Shown here: piece after piece, positions 1 through 7,921 of the stretch
Position numbering within the stretch: the stretch's first letter is position 1
How the letters are laid out: every line of letters starts with the position of its first letter
Origin: Bacteroidota bacterium
Lineage (GTDB): Bacteria; Bacteroidota; Ignavibacteria; UBA10030; UBA8401
Assembly: GCA_023229405.1 (NCBI GenBank)
Contig: JALNZH010000088.1
Location: 1-11,918 of the forward strand
Length of the DNA: 11,918 nucleotides
Direction of reading: 5' to 3'
The notes under the pieces: generated by a model
Database searches by the model: none
Seen by the model: the letters and a program-made list of their open reading frames with translations, nothing else
What the model was told of the DNA's origin: nothing
Made by a program: the position numbers and the translations under genes

Positions 1-21
1 TTTTTGTTCTAAAAAAAGTCA

Positions 22-86
22 CGTCATGCTGACGAATGTCAGCATCTATTTTAGTTTTTAGATGCCGAAACAAGTTCGGCATGACG
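22..86. repeat. Composite double-hairpin intergenic repeat, short copy
   Basis: Two adjacent hairpins. The first pairs ATGCTGAC (26-33) with GTCAGCAT (38-45) around the loop GAAT. The second pairs ATGCCGAA (62-69) with TTCGGCAT (75-82) around ACAAG. The outer ends also pair, CGTCATGC (22-29) with GCATGACG (79-86), so the whole unit can fold as one long imperfect hairpin or cruciform. The same unit recurs at 9239-9355 with extra sequence in both loops. It ends 49 bases before the start codon of the large kinase. It could be a REP-like element, a transcript-stabilising structure or the terminator of an upstream gene; the sequence does not decide. The flanks show no terminal repeat like that of the second copy, but the left side is cut by the window edge. 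Confidence 0.75.
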
Positions 87-135
87 TTTCTTCACAAAAA
101 AAGAGTGCGAAGAATTTTGATACGGGAAAACAGCA

Positions 136-3100
136 ATGAATAAAAAAAATATCCAAGTATTGCTCATCGAAGATAATGCCGGAGATGTTCGCATTATTCA
201 GGAAATGTTGCGCGAATCAAAACAACAAACATTTGATACGCAGATTTGCGGGACACTTGCCGACGGCTTTACTATTCTTAAAAAACTAATCCTTGATGTT
301 GTTCTGCTCGATCTTTCCCTTCCTGATAGTATGGGATTGGAAACTTTTTTAAAACTTTATAAAGTGTTTCAACACATTCCCATTGTTGTGCTTACCGGAT
401 TGAACGATGATGAAGTAGCATTGAAATGTCTGCAAAACGGAGCGCAGGATTTTTTAACGAAAGGCTCTATTACCACCGAGATTCTTGTTCGGTCGGTACG
501 CTACGCCATTGAACGCAAACAGACAGAAGAAGAGCTGCACAACAGTGAACTTAACCTGCAAGAAGCACAACGCGTAGCCCATATCGGCAGTTGGCATATT
601 TCACTTCAAGATGGAAGTATGCAATGCACCGATGAAATGTTTACCATTTATGGAGTTGACAAGAACGCATTTACACACTCGTTTGATTATTTTCAAACCG
701 TTATTCTTCCAGAAGATAATTCACTAATAAGTACATGGATTACCCAGTGTCTTGACAAAAAAAATCCCTCATCAATTGAATTTAGAATTCTCCATCCTGG
801 CCAAACAGTACGTTGGATTAAAGGAGACGGGGAATTAATTAGCGATAAGTCAGGCATTCCGAAGTACATCATTGGTACGTCGCAAGATATTACAGAGCGC
901 AAAAAAACGGCGGAGAAAATTAAAAGTGCAAACGAAGAATGGGAACGAACGTTTGATGCAATCTCTGATCCAATCATGATTCTGGATACCGAATTCAAGA
1001 TTGTTAAAGCAAACAAAGTAATGACCGCTGCATTAAATTCTTTATCAGAGAATCCATTCGGACTTTCGTGCTACGAATCTGTGCACGGATTGAAAGCTCC
1101 TCCGGCATTCTGTCCGCATGCGCTATTGTTGAAAGACGGAAAATCCCACTCAAAGGAAGTATATGAGCCGCGGCTTGGCGGATATTTTATTGTTACTGTC
1201 TCACCCCTTTTTACACCAGATGGCACTTTGGTTGGTTCAATTCATATTGCCCGCGATATTTCTGAGCGAAAGAAAATGGAATTAGAGCTAAGCACATCGG
1301 AATTACGAAACAGGAACCTGCTCGAAACCGCAAGAGATATTATTTTTACTATCTCGTCCGAAGGAATAATCACTTCGTTGAACAGTGCTTTTGAAACAGT
1401 TACGGGCTTATCTCGAAATGAATGGATTGGCAAAAGTATTGGTGCAGGACTTGTCCATCGCGACGATTGGCCTCGTGCTGGAGAAATAGTCCAACGCACC
1501 CTGCTTGGAGAGATACCACCGTTAACAGAAGTACGTATTCTCTCACAATCAGGTAAATATCTTGATGGCGAATTTATTATGTCGCCGCAATTTCACAACG
1601 GCAGCGTGACGGAAATTATGGGGATTGGACGAGATGTTACGAAGCGCACTCAGATGGAGGAATCACTCCGTAACGAACGAGCACTACTGCGCATGGTTAT
1701 TAATAATATTCCGGATTCAATTTATGCTAAAGATATTGCCAGTCGCAAAACGCTTGCGAACGTTACTGAAGTACAATTCACAGGAATGAAATCAGAGGAT
1801 GAAATTTTAGGAAAAGATGATTTTGCGTTTTATCCCAAAGAACTTGCGGAAAAATTCTTAGCGGACGATCAAAGAGTGATACAAACCGGCAAACCGGTGC
1901 TGAACAGAGAAGAATTTATCTATGACAAGAATAATCAGAAACGATGGCTGCTCTCTTCTAAACTCCCATTAAAGGATACGGATAACCGGATCATCGGTTT
2001 AGTAGGGATTGGTCGAGATATAACAGAGCGCAAACAGGCAGAAGAACAATTGCAATTGTCTAACATCACGTATGAAGGTATTCTTAACAACATTACCGAA
2101 ACAATATACATCCAAGATGAACAAGGAATTTTCTTGAAGGTGAGTTTAGCCGCAGAAAAAATGTACGGCTATCCGCCCGAATATTTTATTGGACGCACAC
2201 CAGAATTTATTTCCGCCCCCGGAAAAAATAACCTTGCCGAAATAGCAGACTATATCCGGCAGGCATTTAATGGTCAGCTTAAGAAATTTGAATTTTGGGG
2301 TATCAGAAAAGACGGTACAATATTTCCCAAAGATGTTATTTTGACGCCCGGAAAATATTTTGGGCAAAACGTTGTCATTGCTGTTGCGCGTGATATCACT
2401 GAACGCAAACTTGCTGAAGAAACGATGCGTGCAAGTGAAGAACGGTACCGCACACTTATCGAAAACGTTCATCAAGCATATTATGAAGCTGACAGCCGTT
2501 CGCTGTTTACATTTTGTAATCCGGGTATGGCAATTATTGGCGGGTATAATAAAAATGAATTGTTAGGCACAAGTTCATTTCGTCTTGTTGCAGAAGAACA
2601 CCGTGCTCGCGTTATTGCAGAATACCGGCAATGGTATACCGAAAAACGGAAAAACATGTCTACAGAGTTTTTGGTACAAAAGAAAAATGGCGAAAAACTT
2701 TGGGTCGAGCAAATAACACATTCCAGTTACGATGATCAGGGAAGATTAATCAGTCTGGCAAATTTTGTTCAGGATATTTCTGAACGAAAACGCGTAGAAG
2801 AAAAAATTGTCATTGAAAAAAACTTCAGCACAACCGTTATTGACAGTTTGCCGGGCTTATTTTATATCTATGATGACAAAGGAAAATTTTTGCGGTGGAA
2901 TAAAAACGTTGAAATCATTTCCGGATATTCCTCTGACGAAATAGCAACGATGTCGCCGTTGGATTTTTTTGAGGAACCGGACAAATCGTACATTGCAGAA
3001 AAAATTCAACAAGTATTTGTTACTGGCAACGATACAACAGCCGATGTAGATTTTGTTTCCAAAGATAAAACAAAGAGACGCTATACGTTTTCCGGTAAAA

Positions 3101-5409
3101 TTTTTATAACCGATGGGAAGCCTTGGCTTATCGGTATGGCAATCGATATATCGGAACGTAAACGGATGATAGACGAACTCCGTCGTTCCGAAGAACAATT
3201 CTCGCAACTGTTCAACCTCTCTCCGGATGCAATGAATTTGTGCAGTTTACCTGACGGGAAATACGTCGCTGTCAATCAACGTTTTGTTGAGTTGTCTGGA
3301 TATTCTTTTGAAGAAGCTTTAAACAAGACATCACCCGAACTTAATTTTTGGGTAAACGGTGAACAACGGAACGAGTTTGGGAAAATGCTGGAAACTGGAA
3401 ACGCAACAATTGAAACACAATTACAAACGAAAAGTGGAAGAATTATTGAAGCAAGAATGTCTGGAAAAATAATTGAAATTGAGAAGGTACCGTATTTATT
3501 GATTGTTACCCGCGACATTACAGTACAAAAACATAAAGAAAAAGAAATTTCCATGCTGGCACAAACAATTAAAGGGATAACAGAATGTGTCAGCATTACC
3601 GATATGAACGACCATATTCTTTTTGTGAACAAGGCGTTTGAAGAAACGTACGGATATTCCGCTGATGAATTGATCGGTAAATCTATCACCATTGTCCGTT
3701 CACCAAAAACATCCGCAACGGTCGGGCGCGAAATTCTTCCGGCAACATTAGGGGGCGGTTGGAAGGGTGAACTATGGAATATGAGGAAAGATGGAACAGA
3801 ATTTCCGATACTTCTTTCTACTTCAGCAGTGAAAGATCAACAAGGAAATATCACCGCACTTGTGGGAATTACAGAAGATATCACCAAGAAAAAGCATGCG
3901 GAACAACAGTTGAATCTTCTCTCAACATCAATACAGTCTGCTGCAAATGCTATTGTCATTACTGATCGAGACGGGATTATCATTTCCGTTAATCCTGCAT
4001 TTAGTTCTGTTAGTGGATATGCTGCTGAAGAAGCGATAGGTAAAAAATCGAGCATTCTTAAATCCGGCAAGCAGTCTCCGGAATTTTATAAACGGTTATG
4101 GGACACAATAAATTCCGGTGAAGTATGGAAGGGAGAGGTTGTGAACAAACGCAAAGATGGAAAAGAGTACACGGAGGAAATGACCATCACTCCTGTTCGT
4201 CAAACGTCCGGAGATATTACCCATTTTATTGCCATTAAACAGGATGTTACAGAACAACGAAGTCTTCAAAATCAGCTTTTCCAATCTCAAAAAATTCAAA
4301 GTATTGGTACATTAGCGGGAGGTATTGCCCATGACTTCAACAATATTCTTGGAATCATTTTGGGATATTTATATATAATGGAGCAAGACAATATCGAAAA
4401 GCAGCAGTTTAAAAAGAGCGTTCTTGCTATAAAAGACGCTTTAACCCGTGCAAAAAACCTTGTCAAACAAATTCTTACCTTCGCACGCCAGACCGATACA
4501 TCACTTGCCGATCTGAATATCCCCAATCTTGTCAGGGAAATAGTGTCGATGCTTAATGAAACATTTTCAAAAATCGTAACCATCCAAACAGATATTGAAT
4601 TACAAATCCCGGACATTAGTGCCGATCATACACAAATTCATCAGGCAATATTAAATCTTTGTGTGAACGCCCGTGATGCCATGCCTGATGGAGGTGAAAT
4701 TATTATTGCTGTTACAACGGCACCTCGAGAAGATTTGATTTCACACTTTAACAACGTTGATCATAAACAGTATGTCTGTGTTAGCGTAACCGATACCGGC
4801 ACCGGTATGGATGAACAAACGCAAGCAAGAATATTTGATCCGTTTTTTACAACAAAGGAGAAAGGAAAAGGAACCGGCTTGGGTCTTTCTGTTGTCTTTG
4901 GCGTAATGCAAAGTCACAAAGGTTTCGTTCGGGTCAACAGCTCACTTGGTGTTGGAACAACATTCTATTTGTATTTCCCTGTTCAATCAACCACGGGAAA
5001 TAGTGAACAAGTACTTCGTGAACAACAAAAATTAGTTGGGGGTGCCGAAACGATTTTGTTGGTTGAAGATGAAGAGCCTCTTCGTACTGTTACCAAGGCA
5101 TTATTAGAAGCATTCGGATACACAGTGTTAACAGCAAACGATGGAATGGAAGCGGTCGAGATCTATAAACAATATCAGCATACCATTGCCCTTGTTCTTA
5201 CCGATGTTGGGCTGCCGAAGCTTACCGGTTTTAATGAATTTAAGCAGCTCAAAGCCATTAACGCAGATGTGCGTGTCGTTTTGGCCAGTGGATTCTTTGA
5301 ACCTGAAAGTAAATCTGAAATGGTGAAGGCTGGGGCAAAAGGATTTATTCAGAAGCCATATAACATGGATGAAATTCTTATAAAGATACGAGAGATACTT
5401 GATCATTAA
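136..5409 (+). CDS. Soluble hybrid histidine kinase, REC-(PAS)x10-HisKA-HATPase-REC
   Basis: A 1757-residue cytoplasmic sensor kinase. The N-terminal receiver (about 6-125) has acidic pair E12/D13, phosphoacceptor D59, T87 and K109. Ten PAS domains follow, each closing with a DITERK-like linker: about 145-256, 264-380, 388-507, 512-633, 640-757, 764-885, 888-1009, 1014-1131, 1136-1254 and 1257-1375. The HisKA helix carries phospho-acceptor H1399 in GGIAHDFNNIL, the NtrB/CckA-like type. The ATPase shows an N box (1503-1516), G1 DTGTG (1553-1557), FDPFFTTK (1567-1574) and G2 GKGTGLG (1577-1583). The C-terminal receiver (about 1638-1755) has E1644/D1645, D1690, S1718 and K1740. No membrane segment or signal peptide is visible. 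The start is the only ATG compatible with a full receiver; the ribosome site is weak (GGGAAA about 7 bases upstream). All catalytic residues are present. Ligands are unknown, and no output domain or cognate partner adjoins. Confidence 0.95.
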   Translation: MNKKNIQVLLIEDNAGDVRIIQEMLRESKQQTFDTQICGTLADGFTILKKLILDVVLLDLSLPDSMGLETFLKLYKVFQHIPIVVLTGLNDDEVALKCLQNGAQDFLTKGSITTEILVRSVRYAIERKQTEEELHNSELNLQEAQRVAHIGSWHISLQDGSMQCTDEMFTIYGVDKNAFTHSFDYFQTVILPEDNSLISTWITQCLDKKNPSSIEFRILHPGQTVRWIKGDGELISDKSGIPKYIIGTSQDITERKKTAEKIKSANEEWERTFDAISDPIMILDTEFKIVKANKVMTAALNSLSENPFGLSCYESVHGLKAPPAFCPHALLLKDGKSHSKEVYEPRLGGYFIVTVSPLFTPDGTLVGSIHIARDISERKKMELELSTSELRNRNLLETARDIIFTISSEGIITSLNSAFETVTGLSRNEWIGKSIGAGLVHRDDWPRAGEIVQRTLLGEIPPLTEVRILSQSGKYLDGEFIMSPQFHNGSVTEIMGIGRDVTKRTQMEESLRNERALLRMVINNIPDSIYAKDIASRKTLANVTEVQFTGMKSEDEILGKDDFAFYPKELAEKFLADDQRVIQTGKPVLNREEFIYDKNNQKRWLLSSKLPLKDTDNRIIGLVGIGRDITERKQAEEQLQLSNITYEGILNNITETIYIQDEQGIFLKVSLAAEKMYGYPPEYFIGRTPEFISAPGKNNLAEIADYIRQAFNGQLKKFEFWGIRKDGTIFPKDVILTPGKYFGQNVVIAVARDITERKLAEETMRASEERYRTLIENVHQAYYEADSRSLFTFCNPGMAIIGGYNKNELLGTSSFRLVAEEHRARVIAEYRQWYTEKRKNMSTEFLVQKKNGEKLWVEQITHSSYDDQGRLISLANFVQDISERKRVEEKIVIEKNFSTTVIDSLPGLFYIYDDKGKFLRWNKNVEIISGYSSDEIATMSPLDFFEEPDKSYIAEKIQQVFVTGNDTTADVDFVSKDKTKRRYTFSGKIFITDGKPWLIGMAIDISERKRMIDELRRSEEQFSQLFNLSPDAMNLCSLPDGKYVAVNQRFVELSGYSFEEALNKTSPELNFWVNGEQRNEFGKMLETGNATIETQLQTKSGRIIEARMSGKIIEIEKVPYLLIVTRDITVQKHKEKEISMLAQTIKGITECVSITDMNDHILFVNKAFEETYGYSADELIGKSITIVRSPKTSATVGREILPATLGGGWKGELWNMRKDGTEFPILLSTSAVKDQQGNITALVGITEDITKKKHAEQQLNLLSTSIQSAANAIVITDRDGIIISVNPAFSSVSGYAAEEAIGKKSSILKSGKQSPEFYKRLWDTINSGEVWKGEVVNKRKDGKEYTEEMTITPVRQTSGDITHFIAIKQDVTEQRSLQNQLFQSQKIQSIGTLAGGIAHDFNNILGIILGYLYIMEQDNIEKQQFKKSVLAIKDALTRAKNLVKQILTFARQTDTSLADLNIPNLVREIVSMLNETFSKIVTIQTDIELQIPDISADHTQIHQAILNLCVNARDAMPDGGEIIIAVTTAPREDLISHFNNVDHKQYVCVSVTDTGTGMDEQTQARIFDPFFTTKEKGKGTGLGLSVVFGVMQSHKGFVRVNSSLGVGTTFYLYFPVQSTTGNSEQVLREQQKLVGGAETILLVEDEEPLRTVTKALLEAFGYTVLTANDGMEAVEIYKQYQHTIALVLTDVGLPKLTGFNEFKQLKAINADVRVVLASGFFEPESKSEMVKAGAKGFIQKPYNMDEILIKIREILDH

Positions 5410-5680
5410 TGCTGGTCATACTTGTCCAAAATACATCATACAAGAGAAAAACTTATTCCTTCTTTTCTTAACGGGGTTCCGAAGGAATGCCGACAATGTA
5501 TAAAGATTTGGTCGGCACAAGAAAAGAAGCACAAGAACCCCTTTCGAAATGTAACGCGCTCACTGAATCCCGTTCGCACGTGCCCATAGATGGCAAAAAA
5601 CGCCATCAAAAGTCCCTTCATGATTTCATGACCCCCTCTGTATCTCCCTCTTGGTAGGGGAAGAAAAATCTCGCTCAATC

Positions 5681-5735
5681 CTCCTACATTTCGTTCCCTC
5701 CCACATCTTATCCAACACTGTAAGAAATGTAGGAG
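5681..5735. repeat. 12-bp perfect inverted repeat
   Basis: CTCCTACATTTC (5681-5692) is the exact reverse complement of GAAATGTAGGAG (5724-5735), separated by 31 bases. The flanking sequence is pyrimidine-rich on the plus strand. There is no T-tract after either arm, so an intrinsic terminator is unlikely. It is probably part of an intergenic repeat; its function is unknown. Confidence 0.55.
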
Positions 5736-5929
5736 AAGGCTTACTTTTCTCAACATAACATATCTTCCATACATCCACTTGTTTCGATAAATTTTTGCCA
5801 ATAAGGGTTTTATTTTGGACAGCTATGATATTCTCGACAAGTTCTTCCCTGAAAAAGAATAAACGTCTAAGCGTTACCAAGTAATGTATGTTATTCGGTG
5901 ATTATTCCTTCCCTCTTAACAATTCATTA

Positions 5930-5987
5930 ACTCTCAGGTTACATAGCATCTATATATTACCACATGTTTGTGAATTGACCTGAGAGT
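5930..5987 (+). promoter_or_regulatory. 10-bp inverted repeat overlapping the start region of the CBS kinase
   Basis: ACTCTCAGGT (5930-5939) is the perfect reverse complement of ACCTGAGAGT (5978-5987). The downstream arm ends three bases before the ATG at 5991 and contains GAGAG, the only purine-rich candidate ribosome-binding site. A smaller CACA/TGTG hairpin (5961-5964 with 5969-5972) lies in the loop. If transcribed, the stem would hide the initiation region; as DNA it could be a regulator's operator. Both roles are inference; only the repeat itself is seen. Confidence 0.45.
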
Positions 5988-5990
5988 GAA

Positions 5991-7658
5991 ATGAATACTG
6001 ATGTAATAACTCTGAACACCATTGTCGACCGCGTTTCACCGCTGGACCCTGCCGTACTGTGTGAAGATTTGCATAGCATTTTTGTACAGCGGAAAACAGA
6101 TTCCCTGGTAGTTCTCAACAATGGAACTCCGATCGGGTTTCTTTCTTATCGAAAAGTCGCCGATATTTTTTCCGGACAATACGGTTTCGCACTATATCAA
6201 AAAAGGCCGGTTGTAGAGCTGATGGAGACAGATTTTCTTATCGTCGATCTTGACTACTCAATATCGGAAATTGTTGAATTAGCACTCGGGCGTGATAAAA
6301 ATTCGTTATACGAAGATATCGTCACTGTTTCCGAAGGAGAATATATCGGCCTCATCTCCATCTCCCGTTTGCTGTTGGAACAGCGGAATGAAATCCGGAA
6401 CCGCGCCAGGGAACTGGAAGACAATAAATGGCACCTCACGCAAAGCAATGTTCAATTGCAAAACGCATTGGAAAATTTGCAACAGACTGAATCGCAATTA
6501 GTGCAAATTGAAAAACTCGCCAGCATTGGCACACTTGCCGCCGGCGTTGCTCACGATTTTAATAATATGCTCTCCGCCATCCTCTCCAGTTCACAACTCT
6601 TACGCAGAAAACTCGATCCACAATCACCTCTGTTGAAATATTGTGATATTATTGAACGTGCAACACTTCGTTCATCGCAGTTAACAAAACAACTGCTGCA
6701 ATTCTCACAAAAACATTTTGTAAAATTTCAAAAAATTTCCATCAATGCGTTGGTGGAAGAAACCCTGAAGATTCTGGAACGGTCTATTGATAAAAATATT
6801 TTAATTCACAAAGACCTGACGGAGGATCTTCCTTTTATTGAAGCCGATGATTCACAAATTCAACAAGTGATTATGAATCTTGCCCTCAATTCGCGGGATG
6901 CCATGAAAAATGGCGGGGTGTTAACTCTCAGTACAGATGTGATTGTTTTGGATGAACAGTATTGCAGGAAGCATCTCACGGTCAAGCCCGGACGGTATGT
7001 TCGATTAACTATTCAGGATACCGGAGACGGCATCCCTGAAGAACATCTTCCCAAAATATTCGACCCATTTTTCACAACAAAAGATGTCGGGAAAGGAACC
7101 GGTCTTGGCCTTTCTGTGGTCTACGGAATTATTAAAAAGCATGAAGGGAACATTACCGTTTATAGTGAACCGGGCATAGGCACAAAATTTTCTATCTATC
7201 TAATGCCGTCCGAAGGACACGCGCAGTACGAAACAAAACACCAGGAAGCGCTCCACATTAAGGGATCCGGAACAATTCTGATGATCGACGACGAAGAAAT
7301 GCTGCTGGAGGTCAATGCCGGCTGTATTCGGGAACTCGGATATACCGTTCTCTCTGCACAAAGCGGTGCAAGCGGACTTTCGATTTATCGCCAAAAGAAA
7401 GAGACGATCGATCTTGTGCTGTTGGATATGATGATGCCGATGATGAGTGGGCAAGAAACATTCCGTCTCTTAAAGATCATCAATCCGGAGGTAAAAGTAT
7501 TTTTTATCAGCGGCTATACGAATGAGGATAAATTCAAATCGGTGATCGACGAAGGTGCCCTTGGCCTGATCCGGAAACCATTCGAACTCTCTCTTATTTC
7601 CAAAAAGATCAATGAAGGTATGAACATGAATTCGAAGCAACAATTGCTTTCCGTATAA
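5991..7658 (+). CDS. CBS-domain hybrid histidine kinase (CBS pair-HisKA-HATPase-REC)
   Basis: A 555-residue soluble hybrid kinase. Residues about 8-135 read as a tandem CBS pair: VVLNNGTPIGFLS (40-52) and IVTVSEGEYIGLISISRL (110-127) are the conserved strand-glycine-strand parts. CBS pairs usually bind adenine nucleotides, so energy or nucleotide sensing is a reasonable inference. A coiled-coil linker (about 130-175) leads to HisKA with H188 in AAGVAHDFNNML. The ATPase has an N box with N300, G1 DTGDG (343-347), FDPFFTTK (357-364) and G2 GKGTGLG (368-374). The receiver (about 427-545) has D433/D434, phosphoacceptor D479, S507 and K529. There is no transmembrane segment. The ATG at 5991 gives a complete CBS pair and follows GAGAG. 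The transmitter and receiver resemble those of the larger upstream kinase. The gene stands alone, with gaps of 581 bases upstream and 263 downstream, and has no adjacent output regulator. Confidence 0.9.
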   Translation: MNTDVITLNTIVDRVSPLDPAVLCEDLHSIFVQRKTDSLVVLNNGTPIGFLSYRKVADIFSGQYGFALYQKRPVVELMETDFLIVDLDYSISEIVELALGRDKNSLYEDIVTVSEGEYIGLISISRLLLEQRNEIRNRARELEDNKWHLTQSNVQLQNALENLQQTESQLVQIEKLASIGTLAAGVAHDFNNMLSAILSSSQLLRRKLDPQSPLLKYCDIIERATLRSSQLTKQLLQFSQKHFVKFQKISINALVEETLKILERSIDKNILIHKDLTEDLPFIEADDSQIQQVIMNLALNSRDAMKNGGVLTLSTDVIVLDEQYCRKHLTVKPGRYVRLTIQDTGDGIPEEHLPKIFDPFFTTKDVGKGTGLGLSVVYGIIKKHEGNITVYSEPGIGTKFSIYLMPSEGHAQYETKHQEALHIKGSGTILMIDDEEMLLEVNAGCIRELGYTVLSAQSGASGLSIYRQKKETIDLVLLDMMMPMMSGQETFRLLKIINPEVKVFFISGYTNEDKFKSVIDEGALGLIRKPFELSLISKKINEGMNMNSKQQLLSV

Positions 7659-7921
7659 GTATTTACTCTTCCACTTTATTTCAGCACCAGTTTTCATACT
7701 GTTTTTCTCTGCAGTGAGAAAATAGAAATCGGTTAGTTGCTATACGCTCACTTCTTCACTACATTTGTGCAGTGAATGTCATCACGAGAATTCTTCCTCT
7801 CACTGCTATGCATACACCGTCGACGATATCGTTTCCACCAACATTGCAGACATTGCCGTCTACTTCTCTCACCGTCTGTTCTTAGATTTTCCCTTCTCTC
7901 GCCTTGATAAAGGAGGATGAT
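7659..7921. other. 263-base intergenic region with a weak AT-rich hairpin
   Basis: No gene is visible. A small stem TTTTCTC (7703-7709) with GAGAAAA (7716-7722), loop TGCAGT, might mark the end of the kinase transcript, but it is AT-rich and has no trailing T-run. The rest is pyrimidine-rich and probably holds the promoter of the next gene; I could not place one with confidence. Confidence 0.35.
7909..7916 (+). promoter_or_regulatory. Strong ribosome-binding site fixing the start at 7922
   Basis: AAAGGAGG lies five bases before the ATG at 7922. It is the best Shine-Dalgarno site in the window. It decides against the in-frame TTG at 7904, which lies upstream of this site and would put charged residues before the signal peptide. 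Confidence 0.85.

Larger units (their letters stand above)
5410..5990. other. 581-base intergenic gap with inverted repeats, no convincing gene
   Basis: No reading frame here looks like a real protein; two short minus-strand frames overlap the repeats and match no family I recognise. The first half is rich in inverted repeats: CTTCTTTTCTT (5459-5469) with AAGAAAAGAAG (5519-5529), TGCCGAC (5488-5494) with GTCGGCA (5511-5517), GGGGTTC (5473-5479) with GAACCCC (5535-5541), GATGGC (5589-5594) with GCCATC (5602-5607), and CTCCTACATTTC (5681-5692) with GAAATGTAGGAG (5724-5735). It may be one or more decayed intergenic repeats or a structured RNA. No clear intrinsic terminator follows the upstream kinase. 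Nothing is recognisable from 5740 to 5925. Confidence 0.5.

Noticed and set aside
22..86. CRISPR-like repeats
   Set aside because: Only two dispersed copies about 9 kb apart, with no regular spacers and no cas genes.
3276..3692. Minus-strand open frame of 138 codons inside the giant kinase, with similar antisense frames at 2857-3207, 4296-4616 and 10003-10392
   Set aside because: They are antisense to strongly conserved PAS or kinase coding sequence, have low-complexity Ser/Ile-rich translations and no recognisable domain.
5436..5880. Two overlapping minus-strand frames (121 and 84 codons) in the gap after the first kinase
   Set aside because: Their translations run straight through the inverted repeats (for example PLPRGRYRGG) and look like translated repeat DNA. 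No family or ribosome site is recognisable.
7904..7921. TTG start 18 bases upstream for the propeller gene
   Set aside because: The AAAGGAGG site lies downstream of the TTG and at ideal spacing from the ATG at 7922, where a proper signal peptide begins.
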